A DNA stretch of 64,000 nucleotides from Litoditis marina. Lineage: Eukaryota; Nematoda; Chromadorea; Rhabditida; Rhabditidae. This document shows positions 21,601 through 33,325 of this stretch, one piece after another. Position numbers and translations under genes: made by a program. Position 1 is the first letter of the stretch; each line of letters opens with the position of its first letter. The stretch lies in the NCBI GenBank assembly GCA_964036275.1, contig OZ038440.1:7167690-7231689 (forward strand), written 5' to 3'. Under the pieces are notes generated by a model. The model made no database searches and was not told where the DNA came from. It saw only the letters and a list, made by a program, of their open reading frames with translations.

Positions 21601-24600
21601 TCGTGTAATGAATATATGCCATAGTTAGAAGTGGAGCTACAGTGCAAAGTGTAGAACAAAAAATGCCTAAAACATGTACTAATCATGAAAAAGTGGGGGC
21701 CCAACGACTGTGAGATTTGTCTTCTGCCGTGCGCCCCTTAGACAACTACTTTCAAATGGAGCAGCTACTGCTACAAAAACCGAAAAATACTAATGTACTC
21801 AAGTATAACTGTTCATTACAAACATACAAAAGTCGTAAAATATTTTCTCAAACCTGTGAACCAGAATCTACAAGTCACAGCTGCGAAAGAGAGAACAACT
21901 GTTGAATAATATGACAAACGTTATAGCACCTAGAATTGAAGTGATGATCAAAAACACCAACCATTATGCACAAAACCAGGAACTCTATAATTGACTACGT
22001 TGAGTTAACATCTGTGATTTGTAGATTCTAGTTTACAGGTTTGAGAAAATATTTTACGACTTTTGTATGTTTGTAATGAACAGTTATACTTGAGTACATT
22101 AGTATTTTTCGGTTTTTGTAGCAGTAGCTGCTCCATTTGAAAGTAGTTGTCTAAGGGGCGCACAGCAGAAGACAAATCTCACAGTCGTTGGGCCCCCACT
22201 TTTTCATGAATTTTTCTCTTTTTGTATACATGCCGTAGGTATGTGGTTTGATCTGTACGGTGCAGATAAAATTGTTTTCTTAATGAACCACTTGCCAAGT
22301 ATTACTATCATTTGAGACAAATATGACGTCAACATTGCAGTTCTAAAAACTTACTTTCTGCCCTCTGCTTTTCAGAATCCCAGAATACGTCATGCTTGAA
22401 TGAAGTTTCATCGTGAATTGACCATTTCTAAGAAACTTTCAGCATTCGAAAACATAATTCACGTCAATTTTTGAAAAGTTGACGTCATCTGGCCTTCTGA
22501 TTCCCAGAATAAGTCATATTTAGATAAAGTTTCGTCGTTAATGTACCATTTTTAAGATATTTTCAGCATTTGAAAATATATGTGACGTCAACTTTGCACT
22601 TTTCAGAATCGACGTCATCTGGTCTCCAGAAACCCAGAATACATCACTCTCAGATTGAGTTTCACCCTTAATTGACCCTTTCTAAGATATTACCATCGTT
22701 TGAAAATATATGTGACGTCAACTTTGCACTTTTCAAAATCGACGTCATCTGGTCTCCAGAATCCCAGAATACATCACTCTCAGATTGAGTTTCACCGTTA
22801 ATTGACCCTTTCTAAGATATTACCATCGTTTAAAGATATATGTGACGTCAACTTTGCACTTTTCAAAATCGACGTCACCTGGTCTCCAGAATCCCAGAAT
22901 AAATCACTCTCAGATTGAGTTTCACCGTTAATTGACCCTTTCTAAGATATTTTTAAAGATATGTGTGACGTCAACTTTGCACTTTTCAAAATCGACGTCA
23001 TCTGGTCTCCAGAATCCCAGAATACATCACTCTCAGATTGAGTTTCACCGTCAATTGAGCCTTTCTAAGATATTACCATCATTTGAAAATATATGTGACG
23101 TCAACTTTGCACTTTTCAAAAATGACGTCATCCGGTCTCCAGAATCCTGAAGGACGTCAGGTATAGAATACTTCATATTCGAATAAAAGTCACGATGGCA
23201 TCATATTTCAATTTTCGAGCAAATCGGTAATTGTTACTCTAAGTTACAATACAAATTGAGTTGTCGACCGGACAGAGAGAGTGAGAGAGCGTGCTAAATG
23301 GAGAGACGCAGACACTTTTCGAAAAATGTTTATGACTTTGACAAAAACAATTTTTTCTTGAATTTTTTTTGCTCCGCGAGGGTTTGAGTAGGTATCACAT
23401 GTCTTCCACAATTTTCAACGGAATCGGTTGAGTAGAAACCCTTAAACTGGGTTTACTTTTCTTGTCACAACCCACCCACCCACACACACACCCACCCACC
23501 CACCCACACACGACGGAAGTTGGCGCTCTTGATGAAGCGCATGAGGTCATAACTTGGCTCAAACTTAACCGATTTCGCTCAAATTTGAAACACGGTTAGG
23601 GAATTAGCTATAGAAAACAAGTACATCAATAAAAACTTTGTTTTGCAACATTGAGCCTTTTTGAGGAAAAACTAAAAAAACGAAAGCGCGCATTAGCCGG
23701 ACCAAAGACAAATCTCGCACAGCGCTTCGCGCTGCGCGCGATTAACTTCAAATGTTGACCCTGCGAAATTTGCTGCTAAGAACTCAAAGTAAGAACTCAG
23801 AATTGGCTCACAAATGATGCAGACTCCCAGCCGTTTGTTCCTTGTGGGGGAAGCAGCAAACCACCCGGTTTCCGACCTTTCGACCCTCCTGATGTTGCTG
23901 CAAAACGGAACATGATTTGATAGCACATTTACAGCAACAGAAATATCAATATCTCCAACCTAATATGCTTATCTGGGCAGCAAAACCCAGCACTATTCAA
24001 ATTCGCAAAGTTTCGGCAATAAAAGTGTCGAGTGGAAAATCAACTCGGAAAATTGAGCAACAAACTCGAATTAAACTTAATAATTAACTAAAAATATAAA
24101 TACAGCATAATAAAGCATAATAATGAATTACTTGAAACCGGGAAATCGAACGCTCTTCCCATCCATTCATACGTGACAACCGCTAGTCCGACAGCCGTCT
24201 TCTTTTCTGGTGGATATAATGCCGTGTAGATCTGGAAATATTCTATCATAAACTATTGACATAAGAATTGAGCAGGAATAGCAAAAACCTAAAGCAAAAA
24301 AACGGTTCTTTCTGAGTTTCGTGAAATCCGTCGAGAAACAGTATACACAATTTCACGAAGGTCATGTCTATGTCTACAAAATCTCTATATACGATAATCC
24401 TGTACTTGAGATGTGTAAAAGCTTCACAAAATGAAAACGAAAAAAAATATTTTATTCAAAACCCAAGTGGAGAGCACTCATACCTTTTTAATAAACCTAT
24501 CCGCCCCGTTGTTGACAGCCGAAGTGACAGGATGCTCGTATCTTTTCAACATACACTTCCAGACATACGCCATTCCAGCAGCAATACGACCCTAAAATAT

Positions 24601-27600
24601 TTTTCATTACTCAGAATTATTAGGTAATTGGCTCACCACTGTAAGCAATAAAATAAAAATGTTTGATGTATAAACCAAGATCCCAACTACCAATGGATTG
24701 ACACTACTATCAAGGAGAATCGTTCGGGATGCAAGATGATGAACAACATGAAAAACTACCTTGCCATCATCACAACGTACGATTCTTCCCTGCGCATCTT
24801 GTGAGTAGTAGCGAACGCGACCGTTCGGTTTACCTGAAAGCTGAATAATAACCAACATGGTTACTTGTTCCATCCAAACTCCGAGTAAATGTTGAGCAAA
24901 TTACGCTCGCAAGTTGCAAGCCTGAGGACAGTGAGGACATTGACAGAAAACAGAATGATAAACAGCAATAAGCACAGTTTTGCGAATAAACTCACCCCAA
25001 ACTCCCAAATCGTCGAAGTGCACCTCGTGCCTGTTAGCCAGTGGTCGCAAATCGATCACAAAAGTGCCTTCAGATTTATATCCTTTCGGAATACTACGGC
25101 AAATTGACTTTTCATCCACAGTGATTGAAGCACAGAGAATCTCACAAGCCTCCTGTAATACATGTTCGTTAGATCGTTAGTCATTCCTTCAATTATATCT
25201 CCACCATCCACTAGCGAACTCTGGGAAAAATTGCTTCATCCTAGTCATCATACCTAGAATACTTTAACATCAGGTCGACAAAAGTGAGCATAAGCAACAC
25301 CAAAAACTGAGTATGTGAAACTGAAATGCCGTATTTTTGTCAACACTCATAGTTTCTAAGACGCATGTGGCCCCAAAAGTGACCATGCGCCGATCGAAAT
25401 CAGCAAAAGTGAGCATCAGTCAGTATCGAAATTGGGGGTATTTTAGGTATGCTAGTCATACGTGTTGAAGTTTCTTGAACAATCATCAAAATAACAGATA
25501 TTCATTGTGAGTTTACTCATAAAACTTTTTTACCTTATCGAAGACGAACCTGTATGAACTTATGAGCACACCTGATAATCAATCGGTCTATCCCAGTAAA
25601 GCGGCCAATTCTTGAAATTGAACGTCAACTGATTGCGTACGCTACCGCGAAGTGGAACAAGGTCTGCGGCATTTCTATCGACTTCATTCTCCTGATATGT
25701 AAAAATGATACAAAGTTGAAAAATCAGGCAGAAATCGAAACAGAAAGCGAACCTTTCTTGAAAGTTCCATTGTTTATGTTTTAAAACAATGTAAAACTCT
25801 TTTACAACTCAGAGAGTAGTAATATGCTCAGCGTCAAGTCCACGCAACTTATTTTTGAGAGAAAATAACCCTGTTCAAGATTGACAACATGACAACGCAA
25901 ACTTTCTGCGTTGTTAATATTGTCTCAATCTTAAATTCTCCTCAAGAGGTAAAAATTGGGGACGCTCAACTATGTTTGTTTGGGAAGTTCCGTTAACCAC
26001 GAGGAAAAAGCTGTAAATGTGTTGGTGCACAAATGGATACCTCTATTTGAACGTCCTCATCCTCGTAATTTGGAAGCGGGTCATTCTGAGTCCTCTGGTC
26101 CTCGTTTTTCAACTCCGCCTGGCCGGCCTGAAATCGAACACGGTCAATACAGATTCCAAAAATGTCTTAACCTTTCACGATTAGATTGATTCTAAATACT
26201 TTTTGAACGTCAAAGCTGCGGTTTTCCTATGAATTATCTATAGTTCATCAACCAATTATCATATAAGATAAACTTTCTGAGAAAGGAAACAAAAGGGGTT
26301 ACACTACCCAACGTTTTGTGTCTTGTCTTGTGAATAGTGATAGTGAAAAATAATACTCACCTTTCGTAGAGCAGCATCAGCATACAATCGGAAGAGTGGT
26401 CGCATGGAAGGGAGATCAGATGAGGTAGAGGGCTTATCGCTGTGCCCCTCACCAACTCTGTCTTCAACTCGATCTGAAGTTCACTTCATGATACTACAAT
26501 TTAACAATATGTGATAAGTCAATGAACGATACCAATCAACATAACTAATAACTGAAAAAAACGTACCTTCAACCTAACCATATTTTTCTAATTATACGAT
26601 TGTTGGGAATTCACGCGGGAATTCACAAATTTGAAACTAAAAATCCCGAACACAAGAGCAAAAGTAAAACACGGTGTACCGTGTACACGAGCAACATGAA
26701 AAATATTCTTGTGTGAGGAACTCTTGGTGCGAGATTTCATGATTTCATTTCACAAGATAAAATCACAAAAACTGACCATCCCATTGTGATGATTGATCTT
26801 CCCGCGGCATTACGGGTTTTCCGGCCGAGACAAACATCTGCGGATGAGATTTCAAACTATCAGATGTCATTAGTACCTGGAAAAAGCATAAGCTGACTTT
26901 TCTTGTTGGGAAATTCTGGATACCTGAGCACTTAAGACTTAATACATAATGCATTTTAATTCTATCTCGAAAATACACGTTTTTACAACAGAGTGCCCCT
27001 TCCCTAATTTTCAAAAATTCGCCAACTCTATGAACCTGATTTGAGAAACGAATTTATCTGCCCAACTAAGGATAGTTGATACGAAAGGAAGACGAGCTGA
27101 TACATAAGAGCAACAAGTCTCAAGTCCAGCACGATGACACCATTTTATCTTACACAGAATGCGTCAGTTTCCATTGAAAGAATGAAAAAACGTGAAACTT
27201 ACCATACTGGGTGCACCGGTTGCTCTCAGTGACTTTTTCGGCCCAACAAGTTGATCTTGCCTCACAGAAATCATCCAATTATTCCCATTGTTATTATCCA
27301 CCTTAAACACGTTTAAACTGAACAAGAATAACAAATGAACACATCAAAGCGGTAATATGATACAGATAACAGATCTCTCGTCTTTCACCTATTATAACCA
27401 ATTCAAATGGGTATATTCGTGTCAATATTGGCAAATGATAAATTAGCTCACCTCAACTTCATCGGCAATGTGGTTGACATCGATTGAACCATCATCATGG
27501 GGTGGATACACGGCAACCACCATACCGTTTTCATCCACTCGGAGGGTTGATCCTTCCGGAAAATCATGATCGCCTGGAATGACTTGCTCAAAACACTGCC

Positions 27601-28206
27601 TACACTGTGATATATCCAGTTAATTCCGAAAGAAACCTGGTATTTCGTGCATCAGATAACCACTAACCGGGTTCCAATTAACCAGTCAATCCTTCTTCTA
27701 TTAGTCACTTTGTAACCCGTTTTCACAACGTCGGGGAGAAATACGCGGTTGCCAAGTAATTAACTGAACAATTTTGAACCAGTTAAACATGACATTAACC
27801 CAGTTAATTATTTGACGGAAAGAAGATTCACTCATTCACCTGAGAACCCAGAAAAACGCTTTACGACAAACAAAAATACATTGGATTACGTCGAAAAGTG
27901 GGGGCTTTCAAACGGTTCACAGCTCGAATTAGACAAATATTAAGTTGACGATCGCATGGCCCAACATTGGACTCGACTTGGCGGATCATGTAGGAATGTT
28001 TTAGAAGAGAGAGAAAACATTAAGCAACTTAATTGAAAGGCCGATAATGAGACAAAATTGATACCTTCAATGACTATAGTTCCATCTTCCAGTTCATCCT
28101 CTTCCAATACCTCGCTGTGTTCATTGATATCGCACACAAGTTTTTCCTCGTCATTATTTTGTCGTCTTCTTGAATCGGAATCTCGCTCATCGCTGTTGGA
28201 ATTCAT
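18606..28206 (-). CDS. 721-residue protein with an internally duplicated domain, family not recognised, 20 exons
   Basis: Exons (minus): 28206-28065, 27573-27452, 27301-27203, 26876-26777, 26473-26361, 26127-26041, 25691-25572, 25152-24996, 24833-24760, 24591-24484, 24231-24139, 21408-21272, 20997-20866, 20656-20569, 20491-20406, 20216-20129, 19923-19851, 19565-19423, 19134-19036, 18710-18606. All phases fit. The N-terminal 260 residues are acidic and Asp/Glu/Ser-rich, probably disordered. Then come two related copies of about 120 residues, near 279-398 and 452-573. They align as CRSIPKGYKSEGTFVIDL / CGRVPQGYREAGTFVINI, then VWGKPNGRVRYYSQD / SWGKPAGHSRYYKLD, then LKRYEHP / LSKRYEHP, FIKKIYT / FVRKIYT and YEW / YYW. 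The tail has VPPPAKRRM (possible nuclear signal), a Glu-rich helix and QQQEQQQ. There is no signal peptide or membrane segment. The intron after 19423 uses a GC donor (CAG|GCGAGT). It ends 820 bp upstream of sti-1, same strand. I do not assign a function. Confidence 0.85.
21683..22209. repeat. Large foldback element, 201-bp arms
   Basis: The left arm 21683-21883 and right arm 22009-22209 are near-perfect inverted copies: TCATGAAAAAGTGGGGGCCC at the outer left, GGGCCCCCACTTTTTCATGA at the outer right. A 125-bp loop separates them. Mismatches concentrate near the loop. It lies in the 2.7-kb intron (24138-21409) of the duplicated-domain gene. The ORF 21717-21905 is arm sequence and not a gene. 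Confidence 0.93.
22322..23160. repeat. 130-bp tandem array carrying TGACGTCA-type motifs
   Basis: GTGACGTCAACTTTGCACTT recurs at about 22581, 22711, 22841, 22964 and 23094 (spacing 130, 130, 123, 130), with two more diverged units to the left. Each unit has TGACGTCA(A), then 20 bp later GACGTCATC, then GGTCTCCAGAATCCCAGAAT and GAGTTTCACCGTTAATTGAC. It is next to the foldback element in the same intron. Confidence 0.92.
23462..23520. repeat. (CCCA)/(CA) simple repeat
   Basis: Run of CCCACCCACCCACACACACA type sequence in the same large intron, immediately after GAGAGAGTGAGAGAG. Confidence 0.85.
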
Positions 28207-28309
28207 ATTATGGACTTTAGCGCCAAAAAGAGGTAAATTGGTGCGTGTTTCATACACATTGAATATGACCCATCTCAGGCAATCGAAGGAACCGTCCGCG
28301 GGCAACTGG

Positions 28310-28425
28310 CCGATTTTGTGACGGGCCGCGGACCAGAAAATGGCCCGCGGGCGGTCGCGAAATTAGGGTGACGGGCCGCGGGCCGTTAGATTGGTCCGCG
28401 GACGGTCGAAAAAGGTGTTTACGCG
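28310..28425. repeat. GC-rich dispersed repeat, copy 1
   Basis: Repeats of GGCCCGCGG / GGTCCGCGGACGGTCG in both orientations within about 115 bp, standing out as extremely GC-rich in AT-rich DNA. A second cluster with the same words is at 33225-33325. Confidence 0.65.
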
Positions 28426-29591
28426 GTAAAAGGACAGACGCACACAATCGATTGATGGAAGTACCATACTTTTTCTCTACAGTTTTTGTTGTTCTTGTTT
28501 CAAATTTAGTAAATGTAATGAAAAAGGCCTATTTCTACAAACATTCGAGCTTATTTGACTTAGCTTCGGGTTTAAGGAAAATATGGTTGTATTTGGGATG
28601 AAAGACTGGAATAGAAAACATTCTTCATAGAAAACTTTTGTTTTCGATGTTTTCGATGATGTTCGACGAAATGTTTTCGATGAAGTATTCTCGAAAACAC
28701 CCATTTCCGTTTTTTGTAGTTTGATTCGTTGTACCATACCAACCTTTTTGCGTTACATTCATAGCTCATTGCTCCTTTACTATCATAGCATTCATAGCTC
28801 AACATTCATAGCGTTACATTCATAGCTCGAAGCCTTTTCTCTGAAAAATGACTAGATATACTTTGTCCACGAACGTGTGAAACAGTAGGGCAAATTCTTT
28901 ATTCAACCGGGTATTTCGTAACTGTCAATCACTTACTTCTACTTGTACTTCTACTTGTAGTATAACTGGCAACAATTCAATGTTTCACGTGACTTAACTT
29001 GTAGTATAACTGTGCACTTTCGAACGATGATGTATTTTCAGAAAACTTGGCACTCCCACAGTGAAGTAGGATAGTCAAGAACGAAGAAAAACGTTACGAG
29101 TCCTCGGACGGTGAGGTGAGTGGTTTTGCGACATTGCATACAGCTTCTGTTGAAATTAGTCCACTTTTACAAAATCTCATATTCACTTAGAACACTATGG
29201 AAGTAAACCGGTTTCAAAACGCTGTACCCGAAAAACGAATCTATAGCAAAACCCCGAAACTTCCGAATTACATTATTAAAACACGTAAATATTCGCATTA
29301 CATTGTTTTGACCTATATTTGTACTTATATACCCTTATCGTTTGTGGATTCATCAAGTATGAATTTGAGTCTTTTAGTTAATTGTTGGATAAGCAGAGGT
29401 TTCGTCCATGTAACGTCTTTGAAATATTCACCTCTATGATGTTTACGTGCGGAAAACGGACTGAAAGTGTCCTCATCATTAGGAGTCACAGTAGGAAAGA
29501 GAAATGAACTACACGACTGCATCTAGGGAACACGAACAACTATGTTCAAACCGTGTTCCGTGTAACATAGTAACAATAATATATTTTACAG

Positions 29592-29659
29592 GAGAGGAGA
29601 CTTCCGTAGCAGATCAACGACAACAACATTCAACTGCGTGGTTAAGAGTGTTCTGAAGG
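29592..29659 (+). other. Exon-like segment with consensus splice borders
   Basis: ATATTTTACAG precedes and GTAAGTC follows a 68-base segment. One frame (22 codons, RGDFRSRSTTTTFNCVVKS) is open and ends exactly at the donor. No partner exon was identified with confidence; a candidate upstream border (TTTTCAG, about 29041) is followed by stops. It could be part of a non-coding transcript or of a 5' UTR. Confidence 0.2.
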
Positions 29660-29879
29660 TAAGTCTGTCTCCGATTATTATTTGTTTACGCTCATTCCAA
29701 CAAACTGTAGACGCATGCACTCAGATCAAACTAGTCGGGTAAACATATAATATTCTTTCCTTCACCTTAGTTTTTCGCTCTTTCAGTTTCTACAAGTTAA
29801 AGTTGAATCGTTGAATGAACGATGAAATAGGAATGTACATACGCCACAGTCACCCTCGATGGAGGGATGGAGCCTTGAT

Positions 29880-31930
29880 CAGTTCTCTCTATCTCTGTCT
29901 CTAAGTTTCCCTCTTACTTTCTCTCTCTCAAAACGTTCTTCCTTTCTCTACTTTCCCTCGCTTCCCTCGCTTCCCATTCTTTCTCTCTTCTTTCCTCTTT
30001 TGCACCGTACTTTGGGGCAAAAGAGCCTTTCTCCATCTCTCCCCTTCTACCTCCTTGTTGCCTTTTTCTCTCAAATAGTAGGTTTCAAGACTGCATTAAC
30101 TAGGAGGGATAACAAGCGGGATTACAAGCTTCAAAAAGGTATGAAAGAGGAAAACAAAAAAAAACAGAGAGGGACAGAGAACGCTTTCATGGGAGTTGAT
30201 GCCGACATTAGGATCGATCGTTCGTAGGATTAGGTTCAATCCATCGATTTATTCCTTTGCAGATCCTGTGATTACTAAATATTTAACAAGAGCACTTTCT
30301 TTCAAAATAAGGTGGGAGAAAATGTTAGTGAGGGCCAAGTGATTTAGATGCGTCACATATACTAGCAGGGGGGGGTATATAGATCAGACAACCATAAACG
30401 ATGGTTAGATACCCTGACCAAACTACAAGCGGAATGGTGAGAGGCGCGATACATACCGGGAATGAAGAAAACCAGTACCTAACGAATAAAACGTTATCTA
30501 TCTTTTTCAGAATACAACTTCCAAGATCAAGGATCAAGTCTGTTTTCTGGCCGATATTTACATGGAATGGTTGAGTATTGCACCAGCTAGACGGTGGCTG
30601 TCAAGGGGCGAAGGTTGGTTGGCTTAGCTACTTCTGAAAGTTGAAAGACTCTCACAATTTTTCTCTCTTAGCTGTGTTCTTCGGCTCTCTCGCTCTCTTC
30701 CCTCTGTTCTGTCTCTATCTGCGGTGTGCGGTCTGCTCTGTCCTTTTCGCTTTTTCAACTTCTCGCTCTCTGCGTTACTGTTATCTCTCTTTCTTTTCCC
30801 CCTCTCGTCTACTTTCTCTCTTTATCTGTCTTCTTCTCTCCCCCCCCCCCCCTCTCTCTCTATATCATAGGTTCGATACACCGGTTATCCGGGAGATTCT
30901 TGACTTTTTGTTAAATGGGCGAGGGGGGAACCCATAACTTTTCCGAAAATGCTGGGTTCTTTGGGTAATTATCCGGGGGGGGGGGGCTATCTATAAGCAT
31001 TAGCGTTCATATGGAGGGAATTTTTAACTGTTCAAACCGTTAAACCGACAATTTCCATCTATTTTTGATTGAATTAAACAGTAGAAACTCTACCTTTCCT
31101 ATCGTATTTGGTAAAACTTGGCTATTTCGATGGGAGAGAACACACAGCGACACAGCATACCTACATCCTACATACTCTTTCTCTGTCTCTCTCGCTCTTC
31201 TCCTTGCTTTGTCGTTATTCATCTCTGCTTCTCTATCCTTCCCCCTCCCCCTCTCTGTCGTATAGGAAGTGATCAGATTTCCGTTGTAGTTTGATCTCGA
31301 TGCACGTCGAAGTTCATGTGTTTCAATCTAAAACAATGGAAGCACATTACAACACAGCGGGATAGGGAAACACCGTATATGCTTGCTTTGGAAAGAGCAA
31401 ACCCTATACTCCTAATCTCTTCTTCACACCTCTTTATCTTCCACTCTTTCCTTTCCTTCTCACTCCCCCTCCCCCCTCACACAAATACATATGTCTACTT
31501 CTCTACTTTCTCCTTTACCTACTCACTGTGATCCTCACAACTTTTCAATCTTCTTCCTCTTCCTCTCGCTCGTTCTCGCCCCTCTGTGTTCCTACTCTCT
31601 CAACCTCACTTTAATCTTCCCCCAATGTTTTCTCGAACTCTTTCACTCCTCTTTCTCTCCTTTCTCCTTTGGCTACTTGCACTTCCCTACTCTTCCCAAT
31701 TTCTTCCCTCCCTTCCATTCTCTCCCGAAGTCCCGAATGATATGTTTCGCGAATGCAGAGAGAGAGAGAGAGTAGAAAGAGAGAGAGAGAGAGATAGTGT
31801 GTGTGAGCAAGAGAGGGAAAGGGGGAGAAAAGCAGTGAGAGAAAGAGAGAGACAAAGAGTTATTTTTCGTCAATTGTTCTTTTCCCCTTCTCTCTCTATC
31901 TCTGTCTTACTCCTAATTTCTTCTTCAAAC
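29880..31930. repeat. Pyrimidine-rich (CT)n low-complexity region
   Basis: Several tracts dominated by CTCTCT/CTTTCC on the plus strand, switching to GAGAGA at 31757-31855. Poly-C (30840-30852) and poly-G (30975-30987) runs are included. The frames here encode only Ser/Leu/Phe/Pro runs. Confidence 0.8.
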
Positions 31931-32080
31931 CTGTTATCCCACACCCCAAACGTAAGGCGACTTTGTTAGATGCTCCATTGAATAACCCGTTTTCCTTACA
32001 ATCGGAATTTCGAACCACCCTAATTTCAACAAAATTCGCATTTTACTGGAGAAAACCTAATCTCCCACTCTGTTTTGTAG

Positions 32081-32690
32081 TGATAGTATGTGTCTGTTAG
32101 AGGTAGAGAAAGGGAGGGAGAGAGAGAGAAGGAGAGAGACTGAGCGATAGTGAGAGAGAAACAAAGAGAGTGATAGTATGTGTCTGTAAGAGGTAGAGAA
32201 AGGGAGGGAGAGAGAGAGAAGGAGAGAGACTGAGCGATAGTGAGAGAGAAACAAAGAGAGTGATAGTATGTGTCTGTAAGAGGTAGAGAAAGGGAGGGAG
32301 AGAGAGAGAGAAGGAGAGAGACTGAGCGATAGTGAGAGAGAAACAAAGAGAGTGATAGTATGTGTCTGTAAGAGGTAGAGAAAGGGAGGGAGAGAGAGAG
32401 AGAAAGAGAGAGACTGAGCGATAGTGAGAGAGAAACAAAGAGAGTGATAGTATGTGTCTGTTAGAGGTAGAGAAAGGGGGGGGGGAGAGAGAGAGAGAAG
32501 GAGAGAGACTGAGCGATAGTGAGAGAGAAACAAAGAGAGTGATAATATGTGTCTGTAAGAGGTAGAGAAAGGGGGGGGGGGAGAGAGAGAAGGAGAGAGA
32601 CTGAGCGATAGTGAGAGAGAAACAAAGAGAGTGACAGTATGTGTCTGTAAGAGGAAGAGAAAAGGGGAGAGAGAGATGGAGAGAGGAGAT
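32081..32690. repeat. 90-bp tandem array, seven units
   Basis: TGATAGTATGTGTCTGTAAG recurs at 32081, 32171, 32261, 32353, 32444, 32540 (as TGATAATATG) and 32631 (as TGACAGTATG). Each is followed by AGGTAGAGAAAGGGAGGG, a GA-rich stretch and GACTGAGCGATAGTGAGAG. A period of 90 bp, a multiple of three, keeps several frames open on the minus strand, giving artefactual ORFs of up to 230 codons. Confidence 0.95.
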
Positions 32691-33224
32691 AGTATGTTTC
32701 GTCAAATAGTGTGTTGCGAGAGAAAAAGTAGAGAGGAAAACGTTAACAGAATAGTGGAACCAGATTTTTCTTCGAGTAAAACAGCACATTCTATACTTTT
32801 CCTATAAACTAGTGAAAACCTGACTGTTCCGACCAAAAATAATACTTTTCTAGGTTCATAGACTGAAAAAAGGTTTATTATCGTAGGTTTATAGTAAAAA
32901 CAGGTTTTTTCAATGTAGACTATTAATTGTTGACGTACTTAGTTGTTTTGGTTTTAATTAAAAGTATAAAACAATTATTTTCAGTAAAGAAATGCTCAGC
33001 GGAGCCGAATGGAACAAGAATATCAATTGAGGAAGTGCGTTCGAGCGAAATATTGCACCTTTTTTGTTTATTAGATGATTATATTAAAAATAAATATATA
33101 TATATATGTTCAATGTTCTATTTGATAGTAAGAAATGTGGTTAAAATTTCCTATAATTAATAAGTAATCAATTATATATTCAATATCCGTTCTGCCCTAA
33201 CCCCTCGTTTGAATTCCCGCCACA

Positions 33225-33325
33225 CGTTTTTTGACCGTCCGCGGGCGGCGAATAGATAGGGTTTGGGACGGTGCTGGCTTGGCCCGCGGACGGTCAGAGT
33301 TTTGGCCCGCGGACGGTCGAAATGA
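33225..33325. repeat. GC-rich dispersed repeat, copy 2
   Basis: Contains GACCGTCCGCGGGCGGCG, GGCCCGCGGACGGTCAGAG and GGCCCGCGGACGGTCGAAA, the same words as 28310-28425, in otherwise AT-rich intergenic DNA. Confidence 0.65.

Noticed and set aside
21717..21905. Plus-strand ORF of 62 codons
   Set aside because: Entirely within the left arm and loop of the foldback element.
23462..23520. Regularly spaced CCCA blocks considered as a CRISPR-like array
   Set aside because: Simple tetranucleotide repeat without spacers; CRISPR is not expected in a eukaryotic genome.
32097..32789. Minus-strand ORF of 230 codons with HYRSVSLLLSLSPSLSL repeats
   Set aside because: It is the 90-bp tandem array read in frame; all three minus frames are open because the unit is a multiple of three and poor in stop codons. 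No gene signal.
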